Assembly: GCF_026113935.1 (NCBI RefSeq)
Contig: NZ_JAPEUL010000004.1
Location: forward strand, 310,001-374,000
Source of the DNA: Marinomonas rhodophyticola
GTDB lineage: Bacteria; Pseudomonadota; Gammaproteobacteria; Pseudomonadales; Marinomonadaceae
DNA length: 64,000 nucleotides
Direction of reading: 5' to 3'
Below the pieces are notes generated by a model. That model saw only the letters and a list, made by a program, of their open reading frames with translations. It searched no databases and had not been told where the DNA came from. Positions 57,256 to 64,000 of this stretch are shown in pieces. Position 1 is the first letter of the stretch, and every line of letters begins with the position of its first letter. Both the position numbers and the translations under genes were made by a program.

Positions 57256-58122
57256 ATGCCTGACCAACATTTAACACTCGATGCGACACAGATAGTGGCG
57301 TATCAGGGTGAGCCTGGTGCTTACTCTCATTTGGCTTGTAAACACACTTTTCCTGATTGGACCAGTGTCAATTGTGCGACGTTTGTCGACGCTTTACAAA
57401 TGGTCGAACGAGGGGATGCGTATTACGCTATGATTCCGGTTGAAAACTCTACCGCAGGGCGGGTTGAGGAAATATATCGCGAATTAAAGCGGACTCAACT
57501 TTATGTCGTGAAAGAGCATTTTGAACCAGTGAATCATTGCTTGATCGCGCGTCACTCTATGACACTAGAGCAAATTACTCGGATAGGCAGCCATCCTCAG
57601 GCGTTGGCCCAATGTGACGGTAACATTAAGGCCTTAGGGGCAAAAAGCCAAGCTATGTATGATACGGCTGGGGCCGCCAAACATATTGCGGAATTTGAAG
57701 AACCTGGTTTGGCGGTGATTTCATCAGAGCTGGCAGCCGAGCTTTATGGTTTGAAAGTACTGAAAACCTATTTTAATGACTCGGTCGGCAACACAACACG
57801 TTTTTTGGTGTTTTCTCGTCAGCAAAAAATGCCTGTTTATGAAGAAGGGCGAACGTACATCACGTCTTTTATGTTTCGCGTGCGCAATATACCAGCAGCG
57901 CTTTATAAAGCCATGGGCGGTTTTGCGACACAAGGGATTAATATGTTGAAACTAGAGAGTTACATGGTGAATGGAAATTTTACCGCGACTCAATTTTATG
58001 TCGATGTTGAAGCGCATTTTCAATCTTCTTCGATGCAGTCGGCTATTGAAGAATTACGCTTCTTCTCTGAAGATGTTCGTGTATTAGGGACCTATCTTGC
58101 TGATGATTATAGGTTGAAATAA
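57256..58122 (+). CDS. pheA: Prephenate dehydratase
   Basis: A monofunctional prephenate dehydratase (288 aa) for phenylalanine synthesis. The catalytic domain has VAYQGEPGAYSHLACKH, VENSTAGRVEEIYRELKRT and GNTTRFLVFSRQQ, with the TRF motif. The ACT regulatory domain follows (RNIPAALYKAMGGFATQGIN, then KLESYMVNG), the phenylalanine feedback site. No chorismate mutase domain is present, unlike E. coli PheA. The frame is intact. A TonB receptor gene starts 5 bases after it. Confidence 0.92.
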   Translation: MPDQHLTLDATQIVAYQGEPGAYSHLACKHTFPDWTSVNCATFVDALQMVERGDAYYAMIPVENSTAGRVEEIYRELKRTQLYVVKEHFEPVNHCLIARHSMTLEQITRIGSHPQALAQCDGNIKALGAKSQAMYDTAGAAKHIAEFEEPGLAVISSELAAELYGLKVLKTYFNDSVGNTTRFLVFSRQQKMPVYEEGRTYITSFMFRVRNIPAALYKAMGGFATQGINMLKLESYMVNGNFTATQFYVDVEAHFQSSSMQSAIEELRFFSEDVRVLGTYLADDYRLK

Positions 58123-58127
58123 ACGTT

Positions 58128-60127
58128 ATGAAGCGATGGATGTGCGCGGTTTTTTTCTTTCTCTGAATATGCCGGCGAGTGCCGAGACTGATAATTTTCT
58201 ATTGGCTACTGAACTTTCTGATGAGACAGTATACGAGTCTTTTATAGATAGTATCCCTGTTGTGGTAACACCGTCTAAAATGCCTCAGCCGCGAGTGGAT
58301 GTTTCTTCCTCTTTGTCTGTATTAGATGGCGAGTTTATTCGTCGTGTTAATATGCAATATGTAGAAGATTTACTGCAATTTGTCCCTGGTTTTTCTGTTG
58401 TACCTTATAAAACGTCGAGTCAAAAAGTGGCGTCCTATCACGGCACGCAACTGGATCAATATCGTCGTATTCAAGTGCTTGTTAATGGTCGTTCTGTTTA
58501 CAGTACGGGACTCGCGCGGGTGGAATGGGCAACCTTGCCATTGAATATAGAAGATGTTGCTCGGGTAGAGGTTAACCGCGGCCCCAATGCAGCCAGTTAT
58601 GGTATTAACTCCTTTTTTGCCGTTGTGAACATTATTACCCGGTCGCCTTTAGAAACCTTGGGCAATAGTATGTCGGCTTATTCTGGCTCCCGTGGGGATT
58701 ATCGACTTTACGGGCAGCACAGTGGGTTGAATGGCGATTGGAGTTATCGGGCGTCGGCTTCGACAAGTGCCGTCCATGGCTTTGATGAAGATTTCGATGG
58801 CAATGACAGACATGATGGTCATCGCTCGTCCATGGGAAACATGCTTATACAAAAGGAAACAGTCAATAGTTCTTTTGATTTAGACATCGGAGCGAGCCAT
58901 TTAAAGGATAAGGTTGAAGTCCGCAGATTATGGTTTAGATTCGTATGATATTAATAAGCCGATGCGATTGATTGACCGTGAACATATTAAAGTGAGCTAT
59001 CGCCAGCAAGTCTCAGCCGATCATGAAGTAAAAGTGCAGTATTATTATGACCAATCAGATATGGGGGAATATCATCAAGCTGTACTCAGTCCATCATTTT
59101 ATAATTTGCTATTTGGTGGTTCTGTTACTGCCCCTGTATACGCTTCTTCTGAAGTCGATTTATTGGAGACTCGCCATGATCTCGAACTACAGAGCACGTG
59201 GGAAGCTGCAAAAAATCTACGTTTGATTTCGGCGGTAGGGTATCGTTGGGATGAAGCCGATTCAGAACATTATTTATCTGGTAAAGCCAATGATGAGGTG
59301 TTTCGACTTTCTAGTAATCTGGAATATCGAGCCAGTGATCGCTGGGTAGTGAATACCGGCGCTATGTTTGAGCGCAGCCAAATGGGAGGGAGTTTTTGTC
59401 TCCCAAATTCGGTGTGGCCTATAAACTGTCAGAGCAGGAGTCGTTTCGTTTTAATGTCTCTGAGGCGGTTCGTACGCCTGACTTAGCAGATCAATATTTC
59501 AAATGGCACTATGTTCTGTTTAGTGGTGAAGTGTCGCCAACTACCTATGCAGTGAAGGGGGAAAAAGAAGAAAAAATTACGTCTTACGAAATAGGCTACT
59601 ATCATTATTGGTCAAATCAAGGCTTGTCCACAGATATAAAGTTGTATCACGATAAAGTGCAGGATATGGTGTTAAGCCAGAAACTATTTACAGCCTATAC
59701 TGTCGATAGTCCTATTGAAGAAGGTGTGGTGGAAGACGTCAATATAAATGGTGTCGAACTTGAGTTGGATTGGCGCTTCCAGTCTGGCGCCATTACCCGC
59801 TTTACCTATGCCTATCAGGACACTCAAACCGATAACGTTAAACTCAAAGACGCAACAACACCAATCATGATGTCGTTTTTTGGTAGTCAACCACTAGGTG
59901 ATAGATTCGCTGTGAATGGCTACTTTTGGTACGGTAGTGAACTAAATAATAGGGAGTATAAATTCCTTAACTCCTGGTTGTCTTATAAGTTGGCTTTAGG
60001 TGGGTACTCTAAAGCAACGATGGGGGTTGGGATGGAAACGCGTTTAGACGATAACGCACTTGTCTCTAGACACAACAATTTGACTAAAGACACGTTTGCC
60101 TATGTCTTTACCAATATTACGTTCTAA
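58128..60127 (+). CDS. TonB-dependent outer-membrane receptor (three frameshifts)
   Basis: An outer-membrane receptor (about 667 aa). With repair it has the signal peptide MKRWMCAVFFLSLNMPASA. The plug has PVVVTPSKMPQPRVD and VLVNGRSVYSTGLARVEWA, then VEVNRGPNAASYG and NIITRS. The barrel ends in an aromatic residue (ITF). Breaks: one T lost in a run of seven at 58150-58156; one base added at 58917-58920; one T lost in a run of five at 59393-59397. Each repair recovers the expected frame. It probably imports a chelated metal or vitamin-like compound. The partner gene downstream encodes a periplasmic binding protein. The ligand is unknown. Confidence 0.85.
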
Positions 60128-60144
60128 TCAAGGTGAGTAGGAAC

Positions 60145-61050
60145 GTGAAAAGGATTTTATCTCTTATATGTATATTGCTTGCCTCAATGAATGTATCGGC
60201 ATCGGTTTATGTGGTCCATGATATTGAAGAAAGTTCGGTACGTTCTTTGATTTTCCAATTGTCTAAATTGTTGCCTTCCGATACTCAGTTAACACCAGTA
60301 CGACGTGCTTTGTTTATGCAAAACATCGGCTATTCTAATGATAAAGATGTCTTCATCACCCTTGGGGCGGACAGTTTTCGGCAGGTATGTTCATCAGTGT
60401 CTGAAGGCATGGTGGTGTCGATTTTTATTGGCAAAGAAGAATATTTGAAGGCTCAACCACAGTGCTCGGTTCCGACCAGTGCGGTTTTTTCTGGCGCCCC
60501 TATTGAAAAGCGTTTGGCTTTATTGGAAGCGATTTGGTTTGATAAAAAACCATTGGCCGTGATCTATAGTGAACATCTTTTAGTTGATGAGCAGGAGATG
60601 TCGCGTCAGGCTGAGCAATATGGCTTTGAGTTTCAGTTTTTAAGAACAGAGACGGACCGCCTTTCTATTTTAAGGTCAGTAAACTTTGTTTTGGATGAAT
60701 CTACGATGATTTTTTCGTTAGTGGATACCGAGCTTTATAAAAATGGCATTGCACAAGATATTCTCAAGCTACTTTTTCATAAGCAGCAAGTCATGATAGG
60801 TCCTTCTTTTGCTTTTGTACGCGCAGGCTCATTGTTCGCCATTTATTCCGATACAGACACGAAATTAGAGGGATTAGCAGAGCGGATCACGATGTGGCGT
60901 ACCAAAGGGGTACTGCTAGACGCTGTGTACCCCGAAAAGCTAAGAGTCAGTTTTAATCCCTATCTTATTAAAGCCCATGGTGTGGTGCCGCCATCGGCCT
61001 CTTTCTTGAAAGACCGCTATGGCTTATGTTCCGAAACACTATGTGATTGA
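60145..61050 (+). CDS. ABC-type periplasmic binding protein, PF04392-like
   Basis: A 301-aa exported protein. The signal peptide is MKRILSLICILLASMNVSAS. The fold follows the ABC_sub_bind (tryptophan/tyrosine-type) pattern, with VFITLGADSFRQVC, TSAVFSGAPIEKRLALLEAI and FSLVDTELYKNGIAQDIL. GTG 60145 is chosen, as AAGGTG lies 9 bases upstream and the signal peptide begins there; another GTG lies 12 bases earlier. It follows the TonB receptor gene by 17 bp, and the two probably work in one uptake or sensing route. No ABC permease is next to it. The frame is intact. Confidence 0.75.
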   Translation: MKRILSLICILLASMNVSASVYVVHDIEESSVRSLIFQLSKLLPSDTQLTPVRRALFMQNIGYSNDKDVFITLGADSFRQVCSSVSEGMVVSIFIGKEEYLKAQPQCSVPTSAVFSGAPIEKRLALLEAIWFDKKPLAVIYSEHLLVDEQEMSRQAEQYGFEFQFLRTETDRLSILRSVNFVLDESTMIFSLVDTELYKNGIAQDILKLLFHKQQVMIGPSFAFVRAGSLFAIYSDTDTKLEGLAERITMWRTKGVLLDAVYPEKLRVSFNPYLIKAHGVVPPSASFLKDRYGLCSETLCD

Positions 61051-61812
61051 TCATTGTAAAAATCGTCTTACCAAACTGGTAAAAGGAAGGGGTTTTTCGG
61101 CATGGAGCCAGTGACCTGCACCGGGTATTATTTTTACACTGGCATTAGGGAAGAGTGTGGCCGTTTCTTCTTGGTATGCGGCGATAATGTAGTCTGAATT
61201 TTCGCCTTTGATAAACAAAGTGGGTGTGTTTATCGCGTTTTCAATGATGGGTTTTTGTAAGATGGTGGCGTAGCTTTCAGCGATGTTTTTTATTGAGAGT
61301 TCTAATGTAAAGCCATGTTCACTTTTCACCAGATTTTTTAATAGGAACTGTCTCACGGCTAACTGTGGTTCGTATTGGCTTAACAGTGTATCAGCCGCTT
61401 TTCGTGACGCTGGCTGCGATTCCTCAACGGCTTTCAATCCCTCTAAGATGCGAGTATGGCTAGGCTGATAATCGACCAGGGCTATGTCAACGACAATGAG
61501 TTTTTCTATTTTGCCTGGTGTTGCCATCGCTGCCATTTGCATGGCAACCTTGCCACCCATAGAGTGTCCTAGCAAATAAAAAGCGCCGATATTATTAAGT
61601 GTTGCCCAATCAAGTACTGCCTCTGCCATTTTTGGGTAGTTGGCGTCTGTCATACTGTCTGATTTCCCGTGGTTAGGAAGATCAATGCAATGTACCGTGA
61701 AGTGTTCCGATAAGTTTTGTGCGATGGAGTGCCAATTGTCCGCGTTGCCAAATAGTCCGTGGATAACGATAAGATTAGGGCCTGCGGAGCCGTATTGTTT
61801 TGCGTATATCAT
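61051..61812 (-). CDS. ybfF: Alpha/beta-hydrolase esterase, YbfF-like
   Basis: An alpha/beta hydrolase (253 aa) like E. coli YbfF, an acyl-CoA/ester hydrolase. The oxyanion segment is HGLFGNADNWHSIAQNL, the nucleophile elbow is LGHSMGGKVAMQMA, and the acid and His lie in VVDIALVDYQP and GAGHWLHAEKP. It is single on the minus strand and meets the preceding gene tail-to-tail without a gap. The frame is intact. Confidence 0.9.
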   Translation of the reverse strand: MIYAKQYGSAGPNLIVIHGLFGNADNWHSIAQNLSEHFTVHCIDLPNHGKSDSMTDANYPKMAEAVLDWATLNNIGAFYLLGHSMGGKVAMQMAAMATPGKIEKLIVVDIALVDYQPSHTRILEGLKAVEESQPASRKAADTLLSQYEPQLAVRQFLLKNLVKSEHGFTLELSIKNIAESYATILQKPIIENAINTPTLFIKGENSDYIIAAYQEETATLFPNASVKIIPGAGHWLHAEKPLPFTSLVRRFLQ

Positions 61813-61927
61813 AGAAGCCTTATCATGCAGGGAAGTGAATAAGTAGGTGCGCGATGAGCGCGGCTTTGTTTATATTGTAACAAGTCTTTGAAAGTTTCGT
61901 CCCTAAAGAATCAAGGTAGTTGTCTGA

Positions 61928-62531
61928 ATGTTAGATACATTGTTTATTAAAACGCTGAAACATCCCTTGCGTTTAGCGGCGGTTGTCATTGATAAGCTAG
62001 GTGTAAAAGCCAATTGGATTACCTTGTTAGGTTTTGTGATAGGCATGATGGTGCTGCCTGCTTTGTACTTTGGAAACACCTCTTTGGCATTGGTGCTTGT
62101 GATTATAAATAGGGTCATGGATGGCCTAGATGGTGCGGTAGCTAGGCTACAAGGCCCTACGGATCTGGGGGTATTTAGACATTACCTTGGATTTCATTTT
62201 TTATTCGGCGGTGGTCTTTGGCTTTGCCCTAATGAATCCTGTCGATAACGCGTTGGCGGCGAGCTTTCTAATTTTTTCCTTTATGGGAACGGGCAGTAGT
62301 TTTCTGGCGTTTGCCATTATGGCGGAAAAACGCAAGATTGAGCGTCTAGAATACGGACATAAGTCACTTTATTTTCTGGGGGGATTGGCCGAAGGGACAG
62401 AAACCATCGCATTTTTAGTCTTGATTTGCTTACTACCCAGTTACTTTGCCGTTATGGCCTATTTGTTTGGTGTGATCTGTTGGATAACAACAGTAACCCG
62501 GATTTATGCGGGTTACTGTACGTTGCGTTAG
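61928..62531 (+). CDS. ynjF: CDP-alcohol phosphatidyltransferase, YnjF-like (frameshift)
   Basis: An integral membrane CDP-alcohol phosphatidyltransferase (about 201 aa) that resembles E. coli YnjF over its whole length. The catalytic motif D-G-x2-A-R is in NRVMDGLDGAVARLQG, and the rest, expected as GGYLDITLDFIFYS, is broken by a 2-base loss or 1-base gain in the G-run 62167-62171. The second part has FMGTGSSFLAFAIMAEKR and HKSLYFLGGLAEGTETIAF, the family's second half. The alcohol substrate is not known. It overlaps the convergent yfaE gene by 4 bases. Confidence 0.85.
62491..62518. terminator. Hairpin at the ynjF/yfaE junction
   Basis: A perfect 10-bp stem (CAGTAACCCG / CGGGTTACTG) with an 8-base loop lies in the last codons of ynjF, just after the yfaE stop on the other strand. 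It may terminate yfaE; the U-run is poor. Confidence 0.45.
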
Positions 62532-62824
62532 TCAAAAAAAGCAATTTCAATATCGCTTTTGACAATGGCACAGCAAGCCAATAAGTAGCCACTTTGTACC
62601 CATGCTAAAGGCTCAAAGGGATAACTGACGTTGCCCCATAAAAGTTTGATAGAACAAGAAGAGCAATAGCCTTCACGACACTGGTATTCAACATGAATAC
62701 CAGCACGTTCCAGTTGTATCAATAGGGGCTCGTCTTCTGTGACAAGGATTTGTTTTTTCCCCAATAAGACACGGTGAACTTTGTCGCTTGCTGTTTTGTT
62801 TGCTGGCTTAGAGATCAAAGTCAT
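62528..62824 (-). CDS. yfaE: Diferric-tyrosyl-radical ferredoxin
   Basis: A 2Fe-2S ferredoxin (98 aa) of the YfaE type that repairs or rebuilds the NrdB cofactor. Ligands are in [15 protein letters not shown] (C-x4-C-x2-C) and YLLACCAIV. It follows nrdB, overlapping it by 17 bases, as in E. coli nrdAB-yfaE. The frame is intact. Confidence 0.92.
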   Translation of the reverse strand: MTLISKPANKTASDKVHRVLLGKKQILVTEDEPLLIQLERAGIHVEYQCREGYCSSCSIKLLWGNVSYPFEPLAWVQSGYLLACCAIVKSDIEIAFFD

Positions 62825-63940
62825 CGAAATCTGAGTCGTCTAGATTGTTGTCCGTTTGACCCACTAGGTAAGAGCTGATTTCTGCTTCCTGTGGCGCCAC
62901 TTGAACATTGTCGCTGACTAGCCAAGCGTTGATCCAAGGGATTGGATTATGTTTGGTTGCAAAGCAGGTTTCTAGACCCACGGCTTGCATGCGTACGTTG
63001 GTGATGTATTCAACATACTGACCTAGGATTTGAGCATTCAAACCAATCATTGAGCCGTCTTTGAATAGATAAGTGGCCCATTCTTTTTCTTGTTCCGCGG
63101 CTTCGATAAAGATTTGACGGACCTCGTCTTGGCATTCTGCAGCAATGATGGCCATTTCTGGATCATCTTTACCAGAAGCCATTAAATTCAACATGTGCTG
63201 AGTGCCCGTTAAGTGAAGAGCTTCATCGCGAGCGATCAGTTTGATAATTTTGGCGTTACCTTCCATGAGCGTACGCTCTGCGAAGGCGAAGCTGCAGGCA
63301 AAGCTAACGTAAAAACGAATGGCTTCCAATACGTTGACAGAGGCAATAGTTAGGTAAAGCGCTTTTTTGAGCTTAGGCATGGAGATTTCAATGTCGCCTT
63401 TGCCAGGAACATTAAATGTGCCCATGCCCATGGTGTTATAAAGATTCACCATTTCAATAAGGCGGTCATAATAAATCGACACACTGTCAGCGCGTTTGGT
63501 AATTTCTTCATTAGTAACGATGTCGTCAAAAATCTTGGTCGGATCGTTAACAATATTACGGATGATATGTGTGTAAGAACGGCTGTGAATGGTTTCACTA
63601 AAAGACCAGGTTTCAATCCAAGTTTCTAACTCGGGCAAAGAAACAATGGGCAAGAAAGCAACGTTGGGTGAACGACCTTGTACGCTGTCTAATAAGGTTT
63701 GGTATTTTAGGTTGCTCAAGAAAATGTGTTGCTCGTGTTCTTCTAGGCGTTGAAAGTCTTTGCGATCGGTTGAAAGATCGACTTCTTCTGGACGCCAAAA
63801 AAGGACAGCTGCTTTTCAATCAGCTTTTCAAAAATAGGATGTTTTTGTTGGTCGTAACGAGCAACATTGACATTTTCGCCAAAGAACATAGGTTCTTTCA
63901 TACTATCGAAGTGCTTACGGTTGAAAGTCGAGTAACTCAT
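62808..63940 (-). CDS. nrdB: Class Ia ribonucleotide reductase beta subunit (frameshift)
   Basis: The radical-generating small subunit of class Ia ribonucleotide reductase (about 377 aa). It begins [20 protein letters not shown]. The diiron ligand region is visible in [18 protein letters not shown] and [11 protein letters not shown]. One base is missing in a run of six A at 63797-63802; repair gives [20 protein letters not shown]. Restoring it joins both parts. nrdB is normally needed for aerobic growth, so this break is almost certainly a sequence error. The nrdA gene probably lies beyond the right edge. It is transcribed with yfaE. Confidence 0.93.
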
Positions 63941-64000
63941 GTCTTAGGGGATTCCTCAAAAGCATAAGGCATTTTCCAAATAAAAATGTCTTAGTTATTA

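Noticed and set aside
1-64000. CRISPR array, rRNA, tRNA or insertion sequence
   Set aside because: No regular short repeats, no cloverleaf or rRNA sequence and no transposase gene were found by reading both strands.

Overview
The window looks like part of the chromosome of a marine gammaproteobacterium of the Oceanospirillales, most like Marinomonas. The basis is moderate GC, several TRAP and tripartite tricarboxylate transporters, many carboxylate and sugar catabolic clusters, and the gene set trkH, ydeP/fdhD, acs, ynjF and nrdB/yfaE. No rRNA, tRNA, CRISPR array or complete insertion sequence was seen. The genus is an inference from gene content.

Layout. Bases 1-7.9 kb are a defence island: the end of hsdR, then hsdM, hsdS and, 8 bp later, a large SF1 helicase fused to a phospholipase D-type nuclease that resembles type II Mokosh. 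At 8.2-14.3 kb a LysR regulator is divergent from a dehydrogenase, a DUF4286-like gene, tctCBA and a YciI-like gene. This module lies between an 89-base remnant and an intact copy of a nucleotidyltransferase gene. At 14.4-15.8 kb there are two adjacent nucleotidyltransferase/HEPN toxin-antitoxin pairs. An inositol-monophosphatase family gene follows.

Bases 16.9-26.6 kb are a sugar or polyol locus: two SDR dehydrogenases, a ribose-type ABC importer, a split transketolase, an FGGY kinase and a SorC regulator. The split transketolase plus kinase recalls apulose-4-phosphate catabolism. ldhA and a MarR regulator follow. Bases 28.5-42 kb hold a DctPQM TRAP importer divergent from a CoA-dependent side-chain oxidation operon: CoA-transferase, thiolase, enoyl-CoA hydratase, 3-hydroxyacyl-CoA dehydrogenase, acyl-CoA dehydrogenase, feruloyl-CoA-synthase-like ligase, 4-hydroxybenzoyl-CoA-type thioesterase and ETF. 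This fits uptake of phenylpropanoid-like acids and shortening to benzoates.

The rest is mainly housekeeping: a possible 41-residue membrane peptide, trkH, ydeP/fdhD, an M23 peptidase, a TAXI-TRAP importer, a HAD phosphatase, a methyltransferase, acs with a response regulator, yidD, prephenate dehydratase, a TonB receptor with a binding protein, ybfF, ynjF, yfaE and nrdB.

Caution: about 22 single-site frameshifts break otherwise well-conserved genes, including nrdB. They are spread over unrelated genes and several fall in homopolymers, so most are probably sequence errors. These genes are given here as whole loci with the break position stated.
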